Origin: an uncultured Bacilli bacterium
Lineage (GTDB): Bacteria; Bacillota_I; Bacilli_A; RF39; UBA660
Direction: 5' to 3'
Assembly: GCA_947598345.1 (NCBI GenBank)
Contig: CANQFF010000053.1
Location: 1-6,595, forward strand
DNA length: 6,595 nt
The notes under the pieces were generated by a model. The model had not been told where the DNA came from, searched no databases, and was given only the letters and a program-made list of their open reading frames with translations. The position numbers and the translations under genes were made by a program. Positions within the stretch are counted from its first letter, which is position 1. Each line of letters begins with the position of its first letter. Below, in pieces: positions 1 through 5,124 of the stretch.

Positions 1-228
1 TTAACATTAGAAATAAATGAATCAAAGAAAAAGAAAAAAGAATACGAAAAACTCTTATATGATTTAGAAAATAATAAATTAGTAAACGATAACTACTATC
101 TAGATAAAATTAAGGAATTCGCGAGTATGAAAAGTCCATCTCGAGCCTTAATCAGCTCACTAATTGATAGGATAGAGATAGATGAAGAAAAAAATATCGA
201 TATATATTATAAGTTTAAGTTAATTTAA
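1..228 (+). CDS. Large serine recombinase, C-terminal fragment (cut by window edge)
   Basis: Frame 1 is open from the first base to TAA at 226-228, giving 75 residues with no start in the window. The first third is Lys/Glu-rich and helical (KKKKKEYEKLLYDLE), fitting the coiled-coil region of large serine recombinases. It continues through LVNDNYYLDKIKEFASM to a C-terminus with the pattern SLIDRIEIDEEKNIDIYYKF. That 'L(I/V)D(R/K)IE(I/V) ... I.I.(F/Y)KF' ending is typical of Tn4451/phage-type large serine recombinases. The catalytic Ser domain and zinc-ribbon part would lie to the left and cannot be checked. Such enzymes usually sit at one end of the element they move, close to an att site. Here a DinD-like gene and a broken host gene follow, which fits. 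The family call rests on the C-terminal pattern alone. Confidence 0.72.
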   Translation, partial: LTLEINESKKKKKEYEKLLYDLENNKLVNDNYYLDKIKEFASMKSPSRALISSLIDRIEIDEEKNIDIYYKFKLI

Positions 229-234
229 AAAAAC

Positions 235-263
235 TTGCAATAAGAACAAATGTTTGATATAAT
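235..263 (+). promoter_or_regulatory. Sigma-A promoter of the DinD-like gene
   Basis: The -35 is TTGCAA (235-240), the spacer is exactly 17 bp, and the -10 is TATAAT (258-263) preceded by an extended TGA (255-257). The predicted start is near 270, just upstream of the AGAGGAGG ribosome binding site at 273-280. This is one of the strongest promoters in the window. A LexA-box-like palindrome fills its spacer. Confidence 0.8.
243..256. promoter_or_regulatory. LexA (SOS) box in the promoter spacer
   Basis: The sequence AGAACAAATGTTTG matches the Gram-positive LexA/DinR consensus CGAACRNRYGTTYC at 12 of 14 positions, with only the two outermost bases off. The half-sites are GAAC (244-247) and GTTT (252-255) around a 4-bp centre. 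It lies between the -35 and -10 of the downstream gene, where bound LexA would block RNA polymerase. The gene encodes a protein resembling the damage-inducible DinD, which independently fits SOS control. No LexA gene is in the window, so the regulator is inferred. Confidence 0.7.
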
Positions 264-285
264 ATATACATCAGAGGAGGTACTT

Positions 286-1170
286 ATGAATCAAGATAAA
301 ATGCATTTAGTAAACAAAATATTTAATAATGAAACAATTAGAACTATTTGGGATAAAGAAACAGAAAAATATTTTATTAGTGTTATTGATATAGTTAGCG
401 TTATTTCAGAAAGTAATAATCCACAAACATACTGGAGAGTGCTTAAAAAGAGACTTAAAGATGAAGGAAATAAAACCGTTACAAATTGTAACGCTTTGAA
501 ACTTAAAGCTAAAGATGGTAAATATCGTATGACTGATGTTGTTGATATTGAAGGAATGTTTAGAATAATTGAATCAATTCCGAGTAAAAATGCAGAACCA
601 ATCAAACAATGGTTAGCAAAATTAGGTAGTGAAAGAATAGATGAAACATTTGATCCGTCACTAGCAGCTAAAAGAGCGATAGATTTATATAGAGTTAAAG
701 GTTATGATGAAAAATGGATTGCCAAAAGAATTAAAGGTGTTCAGGATAGAAAACAGCTAACTGATGTTTGGAAAGATGGGGGAATAACTGAAAATAAAGA
801 ATATGCTATTCTAACAAATGAAATATATAAAGAATGGTCTGGAATGAAAGCAAACGAATATAAAGCATTTAAAGGGCTTCATAAAGAGTCTTTGAGAGAT
901 AATATGACAGATGTAGAAGTCCTTTTAACAGATTTAGGTGAAATAGCAACAAGAGAACTTGCTAGAAAGCATAAACCTTATGGAATAGATGAAAACAAAA
1001 AAATAGCGAGAATGGGTGGCAATACAGCCAAAGTTGCAAGAGTTGATCTTGAAAGGAAATTAGGTGAGAGAGTTATAACAAGTAATAATGCTTTAAACTA
1101 TAAATATATCGATGAAAAAAGAGAAATAGATAATAAAAATAATGAAAAACAAGAAACCATATATAAATAA
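286..1170 (+). CDS. BRO-N / DinD-like damage-inducible protein
   Basis: The product has 294 residues. Residues about 18-115 fit a BRO-N-type domain (IRTIWDKETEKYFISVIDIV, then YWRVLKKRL and a 'W' near 109), as in phage antirepressors. The C-terminal half (about 172-268) resembles E. coli DinD: YAILTNEIYKEWSG, then KAFKGLHKESLRDNMT, then VARVDLERKLGE match the order of DinD blocks. DinD is an SOS-induced protein reported to act on RecA-mediated strand exchange. Antirepressor or DinD-like regulators are common mobile-element cargo. I chose ATG 286 because AGAGGAGG lies 5 nt upstream. An in-frame ATG at 250 falls inside the promoter and would not be transcribed. The canonical AGAGGAGG site differs from the GGTGAT sites of the chromosomal neighbours, which suggests a foreign origin. 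The tail after about 275 is Asn/Lys/Glu-rich and probably disordered. No strong terminator follows. The family call is good; the exact role is inferred. Confidence 0.82.
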   Translation: MNQDKMHLVNKIFNNETIRTIWDKETEKYFISVIDIVSVISESNNPQTYWRVLKKRLKDEGNKTVTNCNALKLKAKDGKYRMTDVVDIEGMFRIIESIPSKNAEPIKQWLAKLGSERIDETFDPSLAAKRAIDLYRVKGYDEKWIAKRIKGVQDRKQLTDVWKDGGITENKEYAILTNEIYKEWSGMKANEYKAFKGLHKESLRDNMTDVEVLLTDLGEIATRELARKHKPYGIDENKKIARMGGNTAKVARVDLERKLGERVITSNNALNYKYIDEKREIDNKNNEKQETIYK

Positions 1171-1178
1171 TGAAAAAG

Positions 1179-1233
1179 TTTAAAACTTTGGTGAGTTATA
1201 GTACTTACACCATCACTAAATAAAAGTTTTAAA
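1179..1233. other. Putative attachment-site junction (attR) with inverted repeat
   Basis: A perfect 11-bp inverted repeat, TTTAAAACTTT (1179-1189) and AAAGTTTTAAA (1223-1233), is centred near 1206. It straddles the place where mobile-element sequence gives way to the truncated LolA-like frame. The left arm lies just after the DinD-like stop. The right arm lies inside codons of the host gene (NKSFKF). Large serine recombinases use imperfectly symmetric half-sites around a 2-bp core, so this fits a hybrid site. A second, imperfect repeat (GGTGAGT...ACTTACACC, 1190-1211) lies inside. The region is AT-rich, so chance symmetry is possible. The exact crossover bases cannot be fixed without the left end or an empty site. 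Confidence 0.45.
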
Positions 1234-1941
1234 TTTCAAAGTGATTGGCCATATAATAATTCACAAATATATTTACTTCAACCTATAATAACGGATATAT
1301 CAAATGATAAAGATAGAGTTTTTGAAAAGACAGAAAGTGGATATACTATAACTAGTAAGGTTAATTATTCAACAGAACGAGATTTTAAAAGCCAAAAAAT
1401 TTATATAGATAAAGATAAAAATATTACTAAAATAGAAGTTTTAGATAGCTCAAATAATCCTAAAATGATTTTAAATATAATAGATATAGATTATAAAGCA
1501 AAATTTGATGATAATTATTTTGATGCTAGTACTTATCAATCAGAAACTAATGAAGCACCTAATGATAGTAAGCCTGACGAAGATAAAAAAGATAATACAA
1601 CTTCTAAAATAGAAGATATTGTATATCCTATGTATGTACCTGTAGATACGCAATTGTCAGGTCAAGATGTGGTATCAACAGCGGATGGAGAAAGAGTAAT
1701 TTTAACTTTTAGTGGTGAATCAGCATTTACTGTTGTTCAAGAAACTTTAACAGACGCAAATACTACTAATTATATTTATGGAGATCCATATCTAATTTTA
1801 GATACTGTAGGTGCTATTACAGATTACTCTGTAAGTTGGATAAGTAATGGAATAGAATATTCAGTAATGTCGGATACTATGAATGTAGATGAATTGCTAA
1901 CTGTTGCCCAATCAATTAGTGTTGCAGCAGTATCAAAATAA
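1195..1941 (+). pseudogene. LolA-like (GerS-type) lipoprotein, 5'-truncated by insertion
   Basis: The frame is open from 1195 (after TGA 1192-1194) to TAA 1939-1941, giving 248 residues. It starts abruptly with VIVLTPSLNKSFKFQSDWPY, an internal motif of LolA-fold lipoprotein-sorting-like proteins of Bacillota, a group that includes clostridial GerS. Residues about 1-105 keep the beta-rich LolA-like part (TSKVNYS..., IYIDKDKNITKIEVLDS, DNYFD). A polar Asp/Lys/Asn linker follows. A DUF4367-like domain then runs from about residue 143 (EDIVYPMYVPVD, GERVILTFSGES, SWISNGIEYSVMSD, ELLTVAQSIS). The signal peptide, lipobox Cys and the first part of the fold are missing. The ATG at 1465 has no ribosome binding site and lies in mid-domain, so it is unlikely to be used. 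The reading frame is undamaged, which suggests a recent or reversible interruption. The 5' half is expected at the other end of the element, outside the window. Confidence 0.8.
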
Positions 1942-1969
1942 TTGAAAAAATGTAAAAATATGATATAAT
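1942..1969 (+). promoter_or_regulatory. Sigma-A promoter of the 1987 gene
   Basis: The -35 TTGAAA (1942-1947) begins directly after the upstream TAA stop. The spacer is 16 bp. The -10 is TATAAT (1964-1969) with an extended TGA (1961-1963). The predicted start near 1976 leaves a leader of only about 11 nt, beginning at the GGTGAT ribosome binding site. Confidence 0.78.
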
Positions 1970-1986
1970 AATAACTGGTGATACAA

Positions 1987-2520
1987 ATGAAGAAGGCAAA
2001 GTTAAAAAATAATTTAGAAAAACATCAAAAACCAGTTGTTGAAAATGAATTTTCTATAAAAAAATTATTAGTAACAATTGTGATATTAGTATTAGTATTT
2101 GCTATATTTTACTTTATAACAACTTTAGTTATAAAACCAACAGTTGAAGAACAGAATGATGAAGTTAATACTGAAGCAGATTCTTCAAAAATAATTTTTA
2201 ATCATCTATTAGATAGAAAAGAAAAAGAATATTATGTATTAGCTACTATGAAAAGTAAATATTTAGATCAAATTAATTATGATACATTATATAATAAATA
2301 TATTTCAGATTATTCTAATTCAGAAGATTCTCTTAAAGTATATAGAGTAGATTTAGATGATTCATTAAATAAAAAATATGTTGGAGAAGATTTAAAAATA
2401 GGAAAATCTTTAAATGATATTGAGTTAAATGACGAAGTGTTGTTTAAAATAAAAGATGGTAAAATAGAGCATTATTATGTTGGAAATACTGAAATATTAG
2501 ATGCATTATCAGAATTATAA
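1987..2520 (+). CDS. Single-pass membrane protein, possible degenerate thioredoxin-like ectodomain
   Basis: The product has 177 residues. A Lys-rich cytoplasmic N-terminus (1-26) precedes one strongly hydrophobic helix (about 27-48, LLVTIVILVLVFAIFYFITT). A polar Glu/Asn linker and an outer-face domain follow. The positive-inside rule predicts N-in, C-out. The domain runs helix (IIFNHLLDR), strand (KEYYVLATM), helix, strand (LKVYRVDLDD), then EVLFKIKDGKIEHYYVGNTE and a last helix. This order recalls a thioredoxin-like fold, but it has no CxxC and no cis-Pro, so disulfide chemistry is not expected. The fold idea is inference only. ATG 1987 follows GGTGAT by 4 nt. The in-frame GTG at 1978 is part of that ribosome binding site and lies almost at the predicted transcript start. 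The gene is monocistronic, with its own promoter and terminator. I do not recognise the family. Confidence 0.8.
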   Translation: MKKAKLKNNLEKHQKPVVENEFSIKKLLVTIVILVLVFAIFYFITTLVIKPTVEEQNDEVNTEADSSKIIFNHLLDRKEKEYYVLATMKSKYLDQINYDTLYNKYISDYSNSEDSLKVYRVDLDDSLNKKYVGEDLKIGKSLNDIELNDEVLFKIKDGKIEHYYVGNTEILDALSEL

Positions 2521-2540
2521 GAGTTTAAAACTCTTTTTTT
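2519..2540 (+). terminator. Rho-independent terminator of the 1987 gene
   Basis: A 7-bp stem AAGAGTT (2519-2525) / AACTCTT (2529-2535) has a 3-nt loop and runs into seven T (2534-2540). The stem starts in the TAA stop codon, and the T-run leads directly into the next gene's -35 (TTGCAT). Confidence 0.8.
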
Positions 2541-2568
2541 GCATATAAAATTTTAAAGTATTTATAAT
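2539..2568 (+). promoter_or_regulatory. Promoter of the UPF0316-PopT unit
   Basis: The -35 TTGCAT (2539-2544) shares two bases with the preceding terminator's T-run. An 18-bp spacer leads to TATAAT (2563-2568). The predicted start near 2575 coincides with the GGTGAT ribosome binding site (2575-2580), leaving a leader of about 9 nt. The -10 is strong; the -35 is moderate. Confidence 0.6.
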
Positions 2569-2583
2569 AATAATGGTGATAAA

Positions 2584-3102
2584 ATGAGTATATTTTGGTT
2601 ATGTGCAAAGATTTTTTTCGCTAGACTTATAGATGTGTCGTTAGGTACATTTAGGACTATTAATACAGTAAAAGGAAGGGATTTAATAGCTGCTTTAATA
2701 GGTATTGTTGAAATTACTGTTTGGTTTCTTGTAGTAAAAGAGGCATTAAATACTGATAATAATAGTGTATGGATAGTGTGCTCGTATGCTCTTGGTTTTT
2801 CAGTTGGTACTTATATAGGTGGTAAAATTTCAAAAGTTTTTATAAAATCTAATTTAGAAGTTCAGGTTATTTTATCTAGTAAAAATGATGATGTAGTAAA
2901 AAAAATAAGAGAAAGTGGCTATGGTGTAACTGCTATAGAAGTATATGGTACAAAAGATTTGAAGTATATGTTATATATACAAATTAGGGATAATTCTCTA
3001 GAAAAATTAAAAAGCATAGTAAGGAAGCTAGATAATAAAGCTTTTATAGTCGTAAATGAAACAAAATATGTAGAAAATGGTTATTTTGGATTAGGCAAAT
3101 AA
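2584..3102 (+). CDS. UPF0316 membrane protein (DUF5698-DUF2179)
   Basis: The product has 172 residues, a normal length for the family. The N-terminal DUF5698 part has about three membrane helices (roughly 1-16, 34-53, 60-79). It carries the family signatures RLIDVSLGTFRT (14-25), IGIVEITVWFLVV (39-51) and YALGFSVGTYIGGKI (68-82). A cytoplasmic DUF2179 domain follows (about 90-172). It has two beta-alpha halves and the conserved GYGVTAIEVYG (112-122), which in relatives is GxGvTxxxaxG. The biochemical function of UPF0316 proteins is not established; DUF2179 also ends YitT-type membrane proteins and may bind a small ligand. GGTGAT lies 3 nt before the ATG. Only 21 bp and no terminator separate it from the PopT gene, so the two are probably co-transcribed. 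The family assignment is firm; the role is open. Confidence 0.9.
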   Translation: MSIFWLCAKIFFARLIDVSLGTFRTINTVKGRDLIAALIGIVEITVWFLVVKEALNTDNNSVWIVCSYALGFSVGTYIGGKISKVFIKSNLEVQVILSSKNDDVVKKIRESGYGVTAIEVYGTKDLKYMLYIQIRDNSLEKLKSIVRKLDNKAFIVVNETKYVENGYFGLGK

Positions 3103-3103
3103 A

Positions 3104-3109
3104 TATAAT
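3104..3109 (+). promoter_or_regulatory. Possible internal -10 box before the PopT gene
   Basis: A perfect TATAAT lies directly after the upstream TAA and 5 bp before the GGTGAT ribosome binding site, the same geometry as the other promoters here. No -35 is visible 16-18 bp upstream. It may give weak internal initiation or be a chance match in AT-rich DNA. Confidence 0.3.
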
Positions 3110-3123
3110 TAATTGGTGATTAT

Positions 3124-3930
3124 ATGCTAATACTTAAAGGAATAATTATAGGAATTGGAAAAATAATACCAGGTGTAAGCGGTTCTATGCTAGCGATATC
3201 TATGGGTATTTATCAACGATTAATAGATTCTATAAATAATTTCTTTAAGGATACTAAAAATAATTTTAAATTTTTATTAAAAATTGGAATAGGTATTATA
3301 ATAGCTATAGTATTTTTTAGTAAATTAATTACTAGTTGTTTAAATAAGTATTATTTAATAACTATGTTCTTTTTTATTGGACTTATTATAGGAAGTTTAA
3401 ATGATATAAAAATAAATATAAATAAAAAAAATAATTATATATTAATAATATCTTTTCTTGTAGTAACAATTTTAGGTATTATTAATATAAATAATGAAGT
3501 TAATTATGAAAATGATTTTTTAAATTTTATTTTCTTTATATTTGTTGGTGTAATAGATGCTTTTACTATGGTAATACCTGGAATAAGTGGAACAGCAACT
3601 CTTATGATGATAGGAGCATATAATAGATTGATGGAAACTTTTTCTAATATACTAAATATTGATATGTTTTATAATAATGTTTTAATATTATTTCCATATG
3701 TTATTGGTATGATTTTAGGTATAATAGTGACTGTTAAGTTAGTTGATTATTTGTTTCATAATTTAAAAAGTAAAACTTATAGTGGAATTATGGGTTTTAG
3801 TTTATCTACAATTATTTTAATGGGAATAAGATGTTTTAATACGAATTATAGTTTAAAAAGTCTTTTGGTGGCATTCTTTTTTCTTTTGATTGGAATATTT
3901 ATAACAAAGAGTATAAACAAAAAAGAGTAA
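3124..3930 (+). CDS. popT: DUF368 / PopT undecaprenyl-phosphate translocase
   Basis: The product has 268 residues and is very hydrophobic, with about eight membrane segments. The family hallmark is an internal inverted repeat. GIGKIIPGVSGSMLAISMGI (11-30) is echoed by DAFTMVIPGISGTATLMMIG (145-164), each half with a PG(V/I)SG(S/T) re-entrant motif followed by (Y)xRLxxxxxN. DUF368 proteins, now called PopT, return the C55-phosphate lipid carrier across the cytoplasmic membrane for reuse in peptidoglycan and teichoic-acid synthesis; DedA/UptA proteins do the same job. GGTGAT lies 3 nt before the ATG. It follows the UPF0316 gene by 21 bp and likely shares its transcript. The convergent LicD unit also concerns surface glycopolymers, so a cell-envelope theme is plausible. 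The stop codon lies in a bidirectional terminator. The family is certain; orthology to characterised PopT is inferred. Confidence 0.92.
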   Translation: MLILKGIIIGIGKIIPGVSGSMLAISMGIYQRLIDSINNFFKDTKNNFKFLLKIGIGIIIAIVFFSKLITSCLNKYYLITMFFFIGLIIGSLNDIKININKKNNYILIISFLVVTILGIININNEVNYENDFLNFIFFIFVGVIDAFTMVIPGISGTATLMMIGAYNRLMETFSNILNIDMFYNNVLILFPYVIGMILGIIVTVKLVDYLFHNLKSKTYSGIMGFSLSTIILMGIRCFNTNYSLKSLLVAFFFLLIGIFITKSINKKE

Positions 3931-3948
3931 GTTAGCCTTACTTCTTTT
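3919..3948. terminator. Bidirectional terminator holding both convergent stop codons
   Basis: The stem is AAAAGAGTAAG (3921-3931) / CTTACTTCTTTT (3937-3948), with a TTAGC loop and one bulged T. The plus-strand TAA (3928-3930) and the minus-strand TAA (3940-3938) both lie within the stem arms. Read on the minus strand the tail is TTTTTTG, a good terminator for the small membrane gene. On the plus strand the T-run is weaker (TTTTC, then ATTTATTTTAT). Confidence 0.7.
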
Positions 3949-4093
3949 CATTTATTTTATAAAGAATATTAAATCCTACTATAGCTATAGCTATACCTAA
4001 AAACCAAAAACTTACTTCATCAAATATAACAATAGATAATATAATAAATAAGCCACTCAATATTAGTGAAAACTTGACTAAATTATTTTTCAC
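3938..4093 (-). CDS. Small two-helix membrane protein, coupled to the LicD gene
   Basis: This 51-residue reading frame starts at GTG (4093-4091), inside the last codons of the LicD-family gene in another frame, and overlaps it by 11 nt. GGAAGTGA, within the LicD coding end, lies about 8 nt before the GTG and serves as a ribosome binding site. The product has a Lys-containing start (MKNNLVK), a first hydrophobic helix (about 8-24, FSLILSGLFIILSIVIF), a short DEVS turn, a second helix (about 28-46, ending GIAIAIVGFNILY) and a charged tail INEKK. This amphipathic order and the clean end in a terminator hairpin argue for a real gene. Without it the stretch 3931-4082 would be an unexplained gap in a very compact genome. 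The overlap suggests translational coupling with the LicD gene. I do not recognise the family. It could be a helper of envelope-glycan modification, but that is speculation. Confidence 0.62.
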   Translation of the reverse strand: MKNNLVKFSLILSGLFIILSIVIFDEVSFWFLGIAIAIVGFNILYKINEKK

Positions 4094-4979
4094 GGATTCT
4101 TTCACTTCCATGCAAATTTAAATCAACAGTATGTTTTGGTTTTCTTTTTTCAATGGGTAATGTTTCTACCCATTTTTTTCCATTCCATTTTTTAACGCAG
4201 TTTGGACCATACCATTTTTTTACTACATTTTCTATATTGTTGAATGAATAAAATTTTCTGCCTTCAAAATCATATAATTTAAAAGGATATACATCTTTTT
4301 TAGGAAACACTGGTTCATGCATAAATTTTACCCAAGTATATGATATCGTTTGGCTTGCAAGACTGCTATTTTCATGCTTTTTGGAATATCTTTCTGAAAT
4401 ATAATTAGTAAATTTTTTAAGTGGGATTGGATTGATATGTAAATTATCAAGTAAAACTATAAATGGAACTATAATTTTAATAAGTGTTCTATTTAATTCA
4501 TCTACAAATTTATTATCACTCATATTGTCATATATAATTACATCTACAAAAATTCCATCTCCAGATTTACAACGGTTTTTTAATAAAAAATTTGTCTCTT
4601 CAATAAAAGTATTTTTCTTCCTTATTTTCATAGAAGGACCAGCAATTGGATTAAATCTTTTATCGTTTTCAAAACATTGAAAGTAAAAATCTTCGCCTAA
4701 ATCTTTATTTAAAGCATCTATGAATTTTTTCCAATCTTTTCTCTCAACACAAACATCTATATCATCATCCCATGGGATAAAGCCTTTATAATTAACAATT
4801 CCTAAAGCACTTCCTGCGATTAAAGCATATTTTATATGATTTTTTTCACATACTCTATGTATTTCGTCCATTATAGTAAGAACTTCTAATTGAAGTTGTC
4901 TTACGGTTACTATTTCTCCATTTTTTTCACATATAGTATAATCTTGCCTTTCTTGAATGCAATCATTATATTTTTCCAT
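4083..4979 (-). CDS. licD: LicD-family phosphotransferase / nucleotidyltransferase-fold protein
   Basis: The product has 298 residues. It has the LicD core: HRVCEKNHIKYALIAGSALG (41-60), with GS of the nucleotidyltransferase fold at 56-57, then GFIPWDDDIDVCV (66-78) carrying the metal-binding Asp residues. Next come a KIR motif (118-120), GDGIFVDVIIYD (140-151) and the C-terminal YDFEGRKFY (236-244) and YGPN (257-260). LicD proteins transfer phosphocholine or related phospho-groups onto teichoic acids, lipopolysaccharide or capsules at the cytoplasmic face. No membrane helix or signal peptide is needed or seen. The substrate cannot be predicted. I chose ATG 4979 because AGGAAGTGA (4992-4984) lies 4 nt upstream. 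A start 48 nt earlier (5027) would fall in the promoter -35 box. It is first in a probable two-gene unit with the 51-residue membrane protein. No sugar-export or choline-uptake genes are nearby. Confidence 0.9.
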   Translation of the reverse strand: MEKYNDCIQERQDYTICEKNGEIVTVRQLQLEVLTIMDEIHRVCEKNHIKYALIAGSALGIVNYKGFIPWDDDIDVCVERKDWKKFIDALNKDLGEDFYFQCFENDKRFNPIAGPSMKIRKKNTFIEETNFLLKNRCKSGDGIFVDVIIYDNMSDNKFVDELNRTLIKIIVPFIVLLDNLHINPIPLKKFTNYISERYSKKHENSSLASQTISYTWVKFMHEPVFPKKDVYPFKLYDFEGRKFYSFNNIENVVKKWYGPNCVKKWNGKKWVETLPIEKRKPKHTVDLNLHGSERIREK

Positions 4980-4998
4980 AGAGTCACTTCCTATAACA

Positions 4999-5027
4999 AT
5001 TTTACAATAAAAGATATTTTTAATCAA
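4999..5027 (-). promoter_or_regulatory. Sigma-A promoter of the LicD unit
   Basis: On the minus strand, TTGATT (5027-5022) is followed by a 17-bp spacer and TAAAAT (5004-4999). The predicted start near 4992 is the first base of the AGGAAGTGA ribosome binding site, giving a leader of about 13 nt. This promoter is the main reason to reject the upstream in-frame start at 5027. Confidence 0.68.
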
Positions 5028-5124
5028 GAAATATTTACTATTATTTAAAAGTTGGGTATTAATTTACACATTTTTTTTTAGTTAGAATACATTATTATAG
5101 AAATAATGAAAGGGTGGATTATAT

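Noticed and set aside
250..285. Upstream ATG extension of the DinD-like gene
   Set aside because: The extension codons are the LexA box, the -10 TATAAT and the ribosome binding site; the transcript should start near 270.
291..605. A 104-codon open frame on the minus strand
   Set aside because: It is the antisense shadow of the DinD-like gene; no ribosome binding site, and the hydrophobic composition is expected from the reverse of Lys/Asn-rich codons.
1175..1189. Terminator for the DinD-like gene (AAAGTTT-A-AAACTTT)
   Set aside because: The palindrome is weak and followed by GGTGAG rather than a T-run; it is better viewed as part of the junction repeat.
1171..1200. TGA read as tryptophan joining the DinD-like and LolA-like frames
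   Set aside because: They share a frame, but TAA 1168-1170 separates them, and all genes in the window use TGG for Trp with no sign of recoded TGA.
1465..1941. A stand-alone 158-residue protein starting at ATG 1465
   Set aside because: The same frame continues 90 codons upstream with family-like sequence; the ATG has no ribosome binding site and lies in mid-domain, so this is a 5'-truncated gene.
1978..1986. GTG start for the 177-residue membrane protein
   Set aside because: The GTG is part of the GGTGAT ribosome binding site and lies at the predicted transcript start; ATG 1987 has correct spacing.
4432..4680. An 82-codon open frame on the plus strand
   Set aside because: It lies antisense within the LicD-family gene, with no ribosome binding site and low-complexity Ile/Leu/Ser/Phe content.
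4980..5027. 16-residue N-terminal extension of the LicD-family protein
   Set aside because: It would be encoded by the promoter region (TTGATT-17-TAAAAT) and lacks its own ribosome binding site.
5081..5110. Sigma-K or sigma-E promoter for the coat gene (CATTATTATA)
   Set aside because: It misses several consensus positions (CATAnnnTA or CATACAnT) and no -35 could be matched.
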